64,000 nucleotides of DNA. Source: Photobacterium carnosum. GTDB lineage: Bacteria > Pseudomonadota > Gammaproteobacteria > Enterobacterales > Vibrionaceae. Position 1 is the first letter of the stretch. Every line of letters starts with the position of its first letter. Below, in pieces: positions 33,231 to 42,126 of the stretch. The stretch lies in contig NZ_NPIB01000006.1 of the NCBI RefSeq assembly GCF_002849605.1, positions 62,001-126,000 of the forward strand, read 5' to 3'. The notes under the pieces are model-generated. The model searched no databases. It saw only the letters and a list, made by a program, of their open reading frames with translations, and was not told where the DNA came from. Both the position numbers and the translations under genes were made by a program.

Positions 33231-34373
33231 ATGACAACCCAAGCCACTACTGCTGCATCGAAGTTCAGCTCTATGCGTTGGGTCCGCTGGGGCACCCTAG
33301 CGTTCATGCTATATTTGTTACTCGTTGCTGTATCTATGGTCAGCGGCGGTTTTAAATGGTCTGTCGGCGAGCAAGCAAAAACATTATTTGAATTTGCATC
33401 TCACCCTGTTGCAGGCTTAATGGTTGGTCTTATCGCAACGGCACTGATTCAATCATCAAGTACCGTTACCTCAATTATCGTGGGTCTTGTGGCAGGTGGT
33501 TTACCTGTAGAAACTGCAATCCCAATGGTAATGGGTGCGAATATTGGTACAACACTGACCAATACTTTAGTCAGTTTAGGTCATGCTCGTTGTAAAGAAG
33601 AATTCCGTCGTGCGTTTGCAAGTGCAACAGTACATGACTTCTTTAACTTATTAGCTGTTGCCATTTTCCTACCATTAGAAATGATGTTTGGTATCCTTGA
33701 TAAATTATCAGGTTGGTTAGTCTCGCCATTCTTAAAGGCGGGTAATATGAGCATGAACGGCATGGATTTCATGAAGCCGTTAACACAACCAGCCATTGAA
33801 TTAGTAAAAGGACCACTAGAAACACTCGGACAAAACGGGGGTTTTATACTCATTGGATTAGGCATTGCACTGATTTTCATCTCGATCACTTTAATGGGTC
33901 GACTCATGCGAGGCCTAATGGTTGGTCGTGCTCGTGATATTCTAAAGAGTGCTATCGGTCGTGGTCCATTACATGGTATTGCATCAGGTACAGCAGTAAC
34001 GATTCTAGTACAGTCATCATCAACAACAACAAGTTTGATGGTACCGCTAGTGGGTACAGGTGTATTAACCGTACGTGAGGTTTATCCATTTACATTAGGC
34101 GCAAACATCGGTACTTGTATCACTGCACTACTAGCAGCAACCGCAGTATCAGGTGATCATGCCGTGTTTGCACTACAGATCGCACTGGTGCACTTCTGCT
34201 TTAACGTGTTAGCGACAGTATTGATTTACGGCGTACCGTTCTTACGTGAAATTCCACTTAAGTGCGCGTTCTTCCTTAGCGATTTAGCAACGAAGAATAA
34301 AGCTGCTGTTGCGGGTTACCTTGGCCTAGTATTCATTGCTATCCCTGGTTCAATCCTAGCGTTTACAGCTTAA
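33231..34373 (+). CDS. nptA: Na+/phosphate symporter NptA (PF02690 type)
   Basis: A 380-aa polytopic protein of the Na/Pi-cotransporter family. It has the two inverted repeats with signature QSSS motifs: IATALIQSSSTVTSI (74-77) and TILVQSSSTTTSL (about 262), each followed by GANIGT. The ATG at 33231 is chosen because GGAG lies eight bases before it; an ATG two codons upstream is too close to that site. V. cholerae carries nptA in the same neighbourhood with thyA and nhaR. It should import phosphate using the sodium gradient. Confidence 0.93.
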   Translation: MTTQATTAASKFSSMRWVRWGTLAFMLYLLLVAVSMVSGGFKWSVGEQAKTLFEFASHPVAGLMVGLIATALIQSSSTVTSIIVGLVAGGLPVETAIPMVMGANIGTTLTNTLVSLGHARCKEEFRRAFASATVHDFFNLLAVAIFLPLEMMFGILDKLSGWLVSPFLKAGNMSMNGMDFMKPLTQPAIELVKGPLETLGQNGGFILIGLGIALIFISITLMGRLMRGLMVGRARDILKSAIGRGPLHGIASGTAVTILVQSSSTTTSLMVPLVGTGVLTVREVYPFTLGANIGTCITALLAATAVSGDHAVFALQIALVHFCFNVLATVLIYGVPFLREIPLKCAFFLSDLATKNKAAVAGYLGLVFIAIPGSILAFTA

Positions 34374-34410
34374 TCGCTACGCTTCGTTAAATAAAAGCGC
34401 AGTAAAATAA

Positions 34411-34444
34411 AAAGCCCCACACAAGCAATTGTGCGGGGCTTTTT
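34411..34444. terminator. Bidirectional terminator between nptA and thyA
   Basis: AGCCCC-A-CACAA / TTGTG-C-GGGGCT with one internal mismatch, flanked by A-rich and T5 tracts. Confidence 0.9.
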
Positions 34445-34495
34445 GTTATCTCTTATTTACCATCAATCCGTTACGTTGATCACACTAGGTAATTG

Positions 34496-35347
34496 TTATA
34501 CTGAAAAGGGGTATTGGATTGGCGCGTGATGCTCATAACCAACCACTTCAAAATCATCTAAGGTTACCCATGTTTCTAAATCTTCTAATGAGGTGATCTT
34601 AGGATTAATAATCAATTGAGGCGATGCAAATGGCGTACGCGTTAATTGCTCATCACGCATTAATGGCAATTGATCTTCGTAAATATGGGCATTAATAATT
34701 TTATGGTAAGCCTGACCGGGTTTGTTACCCGTAATTTGCGCCATTAACGCCAACAAGGTAAACACTTGTACTTGGTTGAAATTAAGTCCTAATGGCACAT
34801 CACAAGAACGTTGAGCACTGGTGAGATACAAAGTATCCCCTAATAGTGAAAACGTATGAGTGTGCATACATGGACGTAAACAACCCATATCAAACTCACC
34901 TGGATTATAAAACGTCAGAATTTCACCACGATCATCAATACCTTTGGTTAAATCATCAACAATCTTTTTTAGTTGATCGATAACTGTACCATCGGCTTTT
35001 TGCCAGCGACGACCTTGAACGCCATAAACGCGCCCCATATCATCTTCGCCTTTACGGTACGGATTATTAAGCCATGCTTGGTTATCATTGGCATTGGCAT
35101 TCCACGTATTACAGCCAATGGCACGAAACTGAGCGGCATTGTCGTAACCACGTAGGTAACCTAACAATTCCGCAATCGCAGCTTTCCAAAAACTTTTACG
35201 GGTAGTAATTAAAGGAAACTGATTATTAGCAACATCATAGGTTAAATCAGCATTAATCACTGTCAGGCAACGTTTGCCAGTTCGTTCATTTTCAATCCAC
35301 ACACCGTCATCAACGATCCGCTGACACAACGCCAAGTACTGTTTCAT
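34496..35347 (-). CDS. thyA: Thymidylate synthase (ThyA)
   Basis: Methylates dUMP to dTMP using methylene-tetrahydrofolate. The 283-aa protein is the longer vibrio-type form (E. coli 264). The catalytic Cys is in CLRPCMH (Cys160), followed by [12 protein letters not shown] which binds dUMP, and [14 protein letters not shown]. It ends PIQYPFSV with the usual terminal hydrophobic residue. It is the last gene of rppH-ptsP-TSUP-thyA. In E. coli lgt directly precedes thyA; here the preceding gene is a TSUP permease and a hairpin. Confidence 0.97.
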   Translation of the reverse strand: MKQYLALCQRIVDDGVWIENERTGKRCLTVINADLTYDVANNQFPLITTRKSFWKAAIAELLGYLRGYDNAAQFRAIGCNTWNANANDNQAWLNNPYRKGEDDMGRVYGVQGRRWQKADGTVIDQLKKIVDDLTKGIDDRGEILTFYNPGEFDMGCLRPCMHTHTFSLLGDTLYLTSAQRSCDVPLGLNFNQVQVFTLLALMAQITGNKPGQAYHKIINAHIYEDQLPLMRDEQLTRTPFASPQLIINPKITSLEDLETWVTLDDFEVVGYEHHAPIQYPFSV

Positions 35348-35369
35348 TTGTCCTACCCGTTAAATTAAT

Positions 35370-35393
35370 GACGCCCAGCAAAAGCTAGGCGTC
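35370..35393 (-). terminator. Hairpin between TSUP gene and thyA
   Basis: Minus strand GACGCCTAGC-TTTT-GCTGGGCGTC (one G-T pair), 10-bp stem, then ATTAATTTAAC. Partial terminator likely, between the permease stop and the thyA start. Confidence 0.6.
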
Positions 35394-35449
35394 TAAAAGT
35401 CGTTACTCTTAATTCTATCAGAAGATAGCCCACTTAAATCTAGTCGATA

Positions 35450-36253
35450 TCAACTCAAGAACATTTTAAGACTGATAATAAGTAGTAGTACCGCAAACAG
35501 CTTTTTAAGCGTCGCGGTAGGTAAACGCGTCACCAATGCAGCCCCATAGCGAGTGGTGATCATTGAGGTCGCAGCAATACCCACTAATGCAGGTAAATAA
35601 ACATAACCCACACTATAAGCAGGTAAATTCGCGCTACCCACACCCGCAAAAATAAAGCCAATCATGCCTGAAATAGCAATCAGAAAACCGACTAACGATG
35701 CCGAACCAATTGCTCGACGCATTTCAACACCAAAATAACTCAAATACGGTACCGTTAATGAGCCACCGCCAATACCCGCTAAACTTGATAATAATCCAAT
35801 CACACCACCACCAACAGCGGATGCCAATGCACTAGGCAATGGTCGAGAATGCGTGACGCGGAGTGATAACATCATTTGTAATGCTAATAACAACACAATC
35901 ACCGCAAACACTTTTGGCAAATATTGCGCAGGTACTAATTCAGCCACCACACTGCCACTTAACCCACCAATAATAATCCCTGGTGCTAATACTTTAACCA
36001 CTGATAAATCGACATTGCCTAATCTAAAATGATTACGAGCAGAAGCCATTGCCGTCATAACAATACTGGCTAACGAAGTCGCTAACGCAATATGCATTAA
36101 CATTGATGGCTCAATACCCACTTGGGGTAACAACCACACCAAAGTAGGCACAACTAATAAACCACCGCCGATTCCAAGTAATCCAGCTAATAAACCCACT
36201 ACCGAGCCTAAAATTAAGCACATTGAAAACAGCCACATGACACTTTCATGCAT
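35450..36253 (-). CDS. TSUP/TauE-SafE family membrane permease
   Basis: A 267-aa protein with about eight hydrophobic segments and the internal duplication typical of the family: GLLAGLLGIGGGLLVVPTL in the first half and LSSLAGIGGGSLTVPYLS in the second. Family members export sulfite, sulfonates or related organic anions, but the substrate here is unknown. It lies 37 bp after ptsP and before thyA on the same strand. Confidence 0.88.
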   Translation of the reverse strand: MHESVMWLFSMCLILGSVVGLLAGLLGIGGGLLVVPTLVWLLPQVGIEPSMLMHIALATSLASIVMTAMASARNHFRLGNVDLSVVKVLAPGIIIGGLSGSVVAELVPAQYLPKVFAVIVLLLALQMMLSLRVTHSRPLPSALASAVGGGVIGLLSSLAGIGGGSLTVPYLSYFGVEMRRAIGSASLVGFLIAISGMIGFIFAGVGSANLPAYSVGYVYLPALVGIAATSMITTRYGAALVTRLPTATLKKLFAVLLLIISLKMFLS

Positions 36254-36290
36254 GATAATTACCCATTATTTCTTTCACAATAAACCACCA

Positions 36291-38549
36291 TTATTTATTA
36301 CCTGCACGAATAAAACCGCCGAGCTGATGTTGTTCAATAAACCGAGTCGTTAGCTTACGTACATCATCAGCAATATCGACGTGCAGTACTTGAGTGGCTA
36401 ATGATGTCATATCCACGCTATCAATATGACGTAAAATATATTTAATTTTAGCGACATTACGCGCGTTCATGCTTAACGACCGATACCCCATCCCAACGAG
36501 CAACAAAGCACCAACAGGATCACCAGCTAATTCTCCACACACACACACGGGTAATTGGTATTTTTTAGCACTATCAACAATGTGCTTTAACGCATGTAAA
36601 ACAGCAGGATGCAATGCATCATAAACATTAGCAACCCGCGCATTATTACGATCAACGGCTAATAAATATTGGGTTAAATCATTACTACCAACAGAGATAA
36701 AATCTACCCGTCCGACTAAAGCATGCAGTTGATATAACATTGACGGCACTTCAATCATGATCCCAAGTCGGGGCTTATGCAGTTGTTGTCCTGCCGCTAA
36801 TGCTGTTTGAGCCACATCAGTATACGCCCGCTCAATAATGGCTTTGGCATCATCGAGCTCATTAATCCCCGAGATCATCGGTAATAAAATATCCATATTA
36901 TTCAAGCCAATACTTGCACGTAACATTGCCCGCACTTGAATCATAAATATTTCAGGATGATCAAGCGTAAACCGAATCCCTCGCCAACCAAGAAAAGGGT
37001 TATCTTCTTCGATCGACAAATAAGGTAGGGGTTTATCGCCACCAATATCTAATGTTCGCATCACTACAGGTTGATCGGGATAAGTATGTAAAATAGTGCG
37101 GTATTGGTTAATTTGTTCTTCTTCTGAAGGAAAACTACGTTGGAGTAAAAAGGGGACTTCAGTACGATAAAGACCAACACCATCAATGCCCTTATTTAAC
37201 GCAAAATGTGAATCAGCGCTTAATCCGGCATTAATATGTACCATAATTCGTTGTTGATCCTTGGTCACTGCACGGTGTTGTTGATCACACTCGACGATCT
37301 TTTCAAGCTCATCATCTTCACGCAGTAAACGTCGATATTCCGCTAATACATGACGATTCGGATTAACTAATAAATCACCACGATAGCCATCAACGACAAC
37401 CAGATTGTTATGCACCGTATGCGGCGTAAAATCTACGCCCATAATGGTAGGAATACCTAATGCTCGCGATAAAATAGCGGCGTGAGAGTTAGCCGCACCG
37501 TCTTGTGCAACCACCGCAGCCAGTTTTCCTGCGGGCACAGTGGCAATCATCGCAGCAGTTAACTCTCGAGTTAACAAGACAATCGGTTCATCCCATTGCT
37601 GTTCATTAGGCTTATCATCACATAAAAAATACAACAGCCGTTGCCCTAACTCCCGTATATCACGCGCACGCTCTTTAAGGTAAAGATCTTTCATGTTGGC
37701 AAAGCGATTAGAATACGTTTCAACCACTTGTCGCACTGCCCACTCTGCTTGATCACCATCATCAATATGTGCTTTAAGATCAGTACGTAGTAACGGATCA
37801 TTCAGTAAATGGCTAAATAAATCAAAAATAGCGAGGGTTTCTTTTTGTAAGTCACTATCAAACCGTTTTCGCAATCGCCGAAATTCTTTACCCGCTGAAT
37901 CTATTGCTATTGTTAACCGTTCTTGCTCTGCATTGATATTCAAACATGATGCTGGCGCAACATGCTCTAATAAAGGTTGGGTATCATCCCACCACGCTTT
38001 TGCAATCGCGACCCCACTTGATGCCGCAGACCCAGTTAAATGAAGCCGATTACCTTTCTCAAACCACATTCCTTGTGCTTTAGCGTGCGCTAGAATGCCC
38101 GCCAACTGAGCCGCTAGCGTAACTAAAAAAGATTCTTCACTTTCCGTAAATTCACGTTGTTCGCGTTGCTGGACAACGATAACGCCGAGGACTTGGCGTT
38201 GATGAATAATGGGAGTACCAAAAAAGGATCGAAAAGATTCCTCTCCGATTCCTGGAAGGTGTTTAAAATGAGGGTGTACTCGAGCATCGGCAACATTTAA
38301 TGGCTCGGCTCGTTGACCCACTAACCCGACTAACCCTTGATTAAAGCGCAAACTGATACGTCGCCGAGATTTATTCAACCCTTGTGTTGCCATTAAGGTA
38401 TAAATCTGACGCTGATGATCAGCAATGTACACCGAACAACAATCGGTTTTCATTACCTGAGTAGTATTTGATACCAATTGATCCAATGCATCGATCAATG
38501 AGTGAGCGCTGACAACCTTGTCAACAATTTCTCTTAGCTTTGTCAGCAT
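36291..38549 (-). CDS. ptsP: Phosphoenolpyruvate-protein phosphotransferase PtsP (EI-Ntr)
   Basis: First enzyme of the nitrogen PTS, passing phosphate from PEP to NPr. The 752-aa protein has an N-terminal GAF domain (about 15-155; senses glutamine or 2-oxoglutarate in E. coli), then the EI N domain with the phospho-His356 in DGAANSHAAIL, and the PEP-binding C-terminal barrel with GVGLYRTEVPFL, SVGSNDLTQYLLAVDRNNA and the catalytic Cys in VCVCGELAGDP. It follows rppH by 44 bp, as in E. coli rppH-ptsP. Confidence 0.97.
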   Translation of the reverse strand: MLTKLREIVDKVVSAHSLIDALDQLVSNTTQVMKTDCCSVYIADHQRQIYTLMATQGLNKSRRRISLRFNQGLVGLVGQRAEPLNVADARVHPHFKHLPGIGEESFRSFFGTPIIHQRQVLGVIVVQQREQREFTESEESFLVTLAAQLAGILAHAKAQGMWFEKGNRLHLTGSAASSGVAIAKAWWDDTQPLLEHVAPASCLNINAEQERLTIAIDSAGKEFRRLRKRFDSDLQKETLAIFDLFSHLLNDPLLRTDLKAHIDDGDQAEWAVRQVVETYSNRFANMKDLYLKERARDIRELGQRLLYFLCDDKPNEQQWDEPIVLLTRELTAAMIATVPAGKLAAVVAQDGAANSHAAILSRALGIPTIMGVDFTPHTVHNNLVVVDGYRGDLLVNPNRHVLAEYRRLLREDDELEKIVECDQQHRAVTKDQQRIMVHINAGLSADSHFALNKGIDGVGLYRTEVPFLLQRSFPSEEEQINQYRTILHTYPDQPVVMRTLDIGGDKPLPYLSIEEDNPFLGWRGIRFTLDHPEIFMIQVRAMLRASIGLNNMDILLPMISGINELDDAKAIIERAYTDVAQTALAAGQQLHKPRLGIMIEVPSMLYQLHALVGRVDFISVGSNDLTQYLLAVDRNNARVANVYDALHPAVLHALKHIVDSAKKYQLPVCVCGELAGDPVGALLLVGMGYRSLSMNARNVAKIKYILRHIDSVDMTSLATQVLHVDIADDVRKLTTRFIEQHQLGGFIRAGNK

Positions 38550-38593
38550 AACGAGCCTTTAATTGTTCCCTGTGAGCCAATAACCTCTATTTG

Positions 38594-39118
38594 CTAGCTG
38601 CGCTTATTTTTAATGCGCTTAAATTTACGTTCTTTCCATTCTTTAAATGGCATAGCAACAGCGGCAAACTCCTTCAATGCTCGACGATATACGTCACGCT
38701 TAAAAGAGACTACTTGCCTTACTGGGTACCAATAACTTACCCAACGCCAACCATCAAACTCAGGTGTTACACTACGCTGCATATTGACCTTGGACTCATC
38801 GCATTCCAAACTCAGCAAAAACCATTTTTGCTTTTGACCGATACAGACAGGTTTTGAATCCCACCGCACAAGACGTTTAGGTAATTTATAACGTAACCAA
38901 TGACGGCTTGACGCAATAATCCTGACATCTTTTTTGGTTAATCCTACTTCTTCATACAATTCACGGTACATAGCTTGTTCAGGGGTTTCACCTTCATCAA
39001 TGCCACCTTGCGGAAATTGCCAAGAATGTTGTCCATATCGTCGAGCCCAAAATACCTGGCCATGGCCATTGCAGATAACGATCCCTACATTAGGGCGGTA
39101 TCCATCGCCATCAATCAC
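38594..39118 (-). CDS. rppH: RNA pyrophosphohydrolase RppH
   Basis: Nudix enzyme that removes 5' pyrophosphate from mRNA and starts RNase E-dependent decay. The 174-aa protein (E. coli 176) has the Nudix box [23 protein letters not shown] across residues 38-60 and the RppH-specific N-terminus [15 protein letters not shown] and [10 protein letters not shown]. First gene of the rppH-ptsP-TSUP-thyA string; its promoter is in the long gap shared with mutH. Confidence 0.97.
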   Translation of the reverse strand: MIDGDGYRPNVGIVICNGHGQVFWARRYGQHSWQFPQGGIDEGETPEQAMYRELYEEVGLTKKDVRIIASSRHWLRYKLPKRLVRWDSKPVCIGQKQKWFLLSLECDESKVNMQRSVTPEFDGWRWVSYWYPVRQVVSFKRDVYRRALKEFAAVAMPFKEWKERKFKRIKNKRS

Positions 39119-39848
39119 TGGACGACCTCAAGTATAAATATCTATTAATAGTGATTTTTTCATAGTAGACGTGATCGGTAAACAAACATTCATCAATATC
39201 GATGCGTTTTACCTAATTTAAACGGTATTATGGATAACTTTGCACACAGACTACTTTACAGGCAATCAAATGAGACATATCCCACATTTATTCACTCTTT
39301 CTGTGGATAGATTTGTGCAGAAACCTAAAAAAAACCGTTTTAAGCAATAAACAACGTATCAAAAACCAATAACACCAACCACGATAAATTTATTTTTTTT
39401 ATTTTAAAACATAAGCATACAACAAAAAACGCACTATAATAAATTAAAATAAAGACAACTTTCACATCACTAAAAAACGATCGATTAAATATCAATCAAT
39501 AATGGCTTTTCCCGTAATATTACCACCACAATATAGATTAACATAACATCACAATGGTTGCTTTTACAACAAAATACTGTGTATGCATCCAGTGATATTA
39601 AAATAAAATATTTTCAAAAAAAAAGCTGTGGATATCTTTTTATTCTAGTATTAGCCTTAAATAACAACGATAAATTAACGATTATTAAATCATCACAAAT
39701 GTAATCTCATTCAAAAAAATAAAAAAGATCAATCTTAATCACGGCTCACCAATAGCGATCAACATCGATCCTTACACACGATATCATTTGAATATGATAA
39801 TATTCTCTACGGTTAAATATTCGATATAACTTACTATTACGACCTATT
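39119..39848. other. 730-bp AT-rich gap between rppH and mutH
   Basis: The largest gene-free interval in the window. No plausible reading frame on either strand. It contains three nonamers one base from the DnaA box TGTGGATAA, all on the plus strand: TATGGATAA (39230-39238), TGTGGATAG (39302-39310) and TGTGGATAT (39627-39635). It also holds five GATC sites (39173, 39479, 39727, 39757, 39767), three of them within 44 bp just before mutH. Promoters of both flanking genes must be here. Confidence 0.6.
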
Positions 39849-40529
39849 ATGAACATAAAAACCACGCAACCAACACCAAAAACAGAAGCAGAATTACTCT
39901 ATCGAGCTCACCAATTAGCAGGTATGACATTAGGTGAGTTAGCCGCAATAGCTGGCATCATTCCCCCTCCCGATCTTAAGCGCGATAAAGGTTGGGTTGG
40001 TCAATTATTAGAATGGCACCTAGGCGCGACAGCGGGTAGTAAACCCATTCCCGATTTTATTGAGCTTGGCATTGAACTCAAAACTATACCGATCAGCTAT
40101 CAGGGAAAACCACTCGAAACAACATTTGTTTGTGTCGCCCCGTTGATTGGAGTTCAAGGCTTACAATGGCGCAGTAGTCATATCAGGCAAAAACTGGCGC
40201 GAGTATTATGGGTACCCGTAGAAGGAGAACGAGATATTCCGCTTGAAGATCGCCATGTTGGTTCAGCGTTACTCTGGAGTCCCAATGCCGAAGAAGAGGC
40301 ACAATTACAGCAAGACTGGGAAGAATTAATGGATATGATCGTATTAGGGCAAGTAGAAACTATCACTGGACGTCATGGTGAAGTGCTGCAATTACGTCCA
40401 AAAGCCGCGAACAGTAAAGTACTCACTGAAGCTTATGGTGCCAATGGTCAGCCAATTAAAACCTTACCGCGTGGTTTCTACTTAAAAAAACAATTTACCT
40501 CGCAATTGTTGCAACGACACTTTATTTAG
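39849..40529 (+). CDS. mutH: DNA mismatch repair endonuclease MutH
   Basis: Cuts the unmethylated strand at hemimethylated GATC during methyl-directed repair. The 226-aa protein (E. coli 229) has the catalytic D-Xn-E-x-K motif at Asp69, Glu76 and Lys78 ([12 protein letters not shown]), Glu55 in QLLEWHLGA, and [11 protein letters not shown] near the C-terminus. Its presence implies Dam methylation. It faces the vpsR-like gene with only 23 bp between stop codons. Confidence 0.97.
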   Translation: MNIKTTQPTPKTEAELLYRAHQLAGMTLGELAAIAGIIPPPDLKRDKGWVGQLLEWHLGATAGSKPIPDFIELGIELKTIPISYQGKPLETTFVCVAPLIGVQGLQWRSSHIRQKLARVLWVPVEGERDIPLEDRHVGSALLWSPNAEEEAQLQQDWEELMDMIVLGQVETITGRHGEVLQLRPKAANSKVLTEAYGANGQPIKTLPRGFYLKKQFTSQLLQRHFI

Positions 40530-40552
40530 TCATAAAAAAACCATCCAATTAA

Positions 40553-41896
40553 TCATGCATGACTTTGACGAAAACAACGAGATGGTGGAATTAACTCATG
40601 CTTATTTAATAACCGATACATTGTTGCCCGTGAGACACCCAATTCACGTGCAGCCGCTGATATTTGACCTTTATTATTCTCTAACACCGTCAATAATGCA
40701 TTACGTTCAGATTCTTCACGTACTTTTTTCAAACTTAATTTATCATCAATCAAACGTGGAATATCTAATTGATCCGCTTCAATACATTTATTTTCAGCAA
40801 GAAGTACTGCCCGTTTAATTTGACAAATTAGCTCTTGCACATTGCCAGGCCATGGATACTGCAATAACATCGATTGCGCTTGTTCTGATAAATATTTGGC
40901 AACGCTATTATATTGGCGGGCATATTTTAATAATAAAAATTCAGCTAAAAAAATAATATCATTACTACGCTCACGCAACGGGGGGACGGTGATAGAAACC
41001 ACATTTAAGCGGAAATATAATTCACGTCGTAACGTTGTTAATGTCACCAGATGCTCAGGCGAATGATGGGTTAAAGAGATAACACGCATATCAACAGAAA
41101 GAGTATTACCATCAGTATCACAATAACGCCCATCCGCTAACACTTGGTACAGAGATTGCTGGCAAGCATCTGTTAGTAATGTAAATTCTTCTAGTACTAA
41201 TACACCATTATTCGCAGCTTCAAAAATACTTTGCGTACCATTATCGGTATCAATCATCCAATCAGCTGTCATGGTTTCACAATTAACCCGTATTACCTGT
41301 TGCTTAGCACGTGCTGATGCTTTAAAAATAGCATCCGCCACTAATATTTTCCCCGTACCTATTTCACCACTGATAACAACTGAAACATCACTTAATGCAA
41401 TTCGCTTAACTTGATCACGCAATTTTTTCATGACTGCAGTTGAACCTTGCAAACCTTGTTGACCAAAATTACCTAGTTGTGGCCACACTTGACGCTCTAA
41501 ATTAAGCATTCCAATCTGATGGCCTATTGTTTGCAGTAATTGCTCGGGTGGAATAGGAACCGAAAAATAATCAAGACAAAAGTTAACAATAAATTGACCT
41601 ATTGCTTCATTAACAAGTTGCTCATCACGTACAATCGCAATCCAACGTACTTGTTTATTACGATTTACCATTACCGAAAAACCATGAATACTAAAATCAT
41701 CATGGCTAAGATCGACCACACCGATACAAGGGCCAATTTCTAATAATAATGTTTCTGCCGTCCGTAAATCGTAACAACGATGACATAACCAACCTGCACA
41801 TTCTATTGCGGGCAGCCAATTTTGATTACTACCACCAAAAACAACTAAGTTATTAGAGATAACTACCTTAGGTTTTTTTACCGTCCCGATTGTCAT
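40553..41896 (-). CDS. vpsR: VpsR-like AAA+ response regulator
   Basis: A 447-aa protein with a receiver-like domain (about 10-125; candidate phospho-acceptor Asp62 in GVVDLSHDD), an AAA+ domain and a C-terminal Fis-type helix-turn-helix (QISAAARELGVSRATMYRLL). Walker A is GEIGTGK (177-183); Walker B is GVLVLEEF (231-238) with Glu where enhancer-binding proteins have Asp; the arginine-containing RRELYFRLNV follows. The sigma-54 contact loop GAFTGA is absent. This pattern and the position between lysS and mutH match V. cholerae VpsR, the c-di-GMP-responsive activator of biofilm genes that works with sigma-70. What it controls here is inference. Confidence 0.85.
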   Translation of the reverse strand: MTIGTVKKPKVVISNNLVVFGGSNQNWLPAIECAGWLCHRCYDLRTAETLLLEIGPCIGVVDLSHDDFSIHGFSVMVNRNKQVRWIAIVRDEQLVNEAIGQFIVNFCLDYFSVPIPPEQLLQTIGHQIGMLNLERQVWPQLGNFGQQGLQGSTAVMKKLRDQVKRIALSDVSVVISGEIGTGKILVADAIFKASARAKQQVIRVNCETMTADWMIDTDNGTQSIFEAANNGVLVLEEFTLLTDACQQSLYQVLADGRYCDTDGNTLSVDMRVISLTHHSPEHLVTLTTLRRELYFRLNVVSITVPPLRERSNDIIFLAEFLLLKYARQYNSVAKYLSEQAQSMLLQYPWPGNVQELICQIKRAVLLAENKCIEADQLDIPRLIDDKLSLKKVREESERNALLTVLENNKGQISAAARELGVSRATMYRLLNKHELIPPSRCFRQSHA

Positions 41897-42080
41897 TCAC
41901 CCCTCCATTAATAAAGCAATTATATATTTAGTGACATTTAACAACTGTTTTATTAATAATATACGAACAAATGCAACTTGTTTAGTATAATGTGATTTAG
42001 CTAATATAATATATTGATGTTATTAATGTTATTGTCAAAAAAACTAGATTTGTCGCTTTTTTGACCCTTTTTTTCGAGAC

Positions 42081-42109
42081 AAAAAAAAGCCACCGCATTA
42101 GCGATGGCT
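42081..42109 (-). terminator. Intrinsic terminator after lysS
   Basis: Minus strand AGCCATCGC-TAAT-GCGGTGGCT (one G-T pair) then T7. It separates lysS from vpsR, which should have its own promoter in 41897-42080. Confidence 0.92.
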
Positions 42110-42126
42110 ATTTTATAACCGTTCGA

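Noticed and set aside
39302-39635. Origin of replication suggested by DnaA-like boxes
   Set aside because: No dnaA, dnaN, mnmG or rctB genes, no 13-mer array, and the boxes are imperfect.
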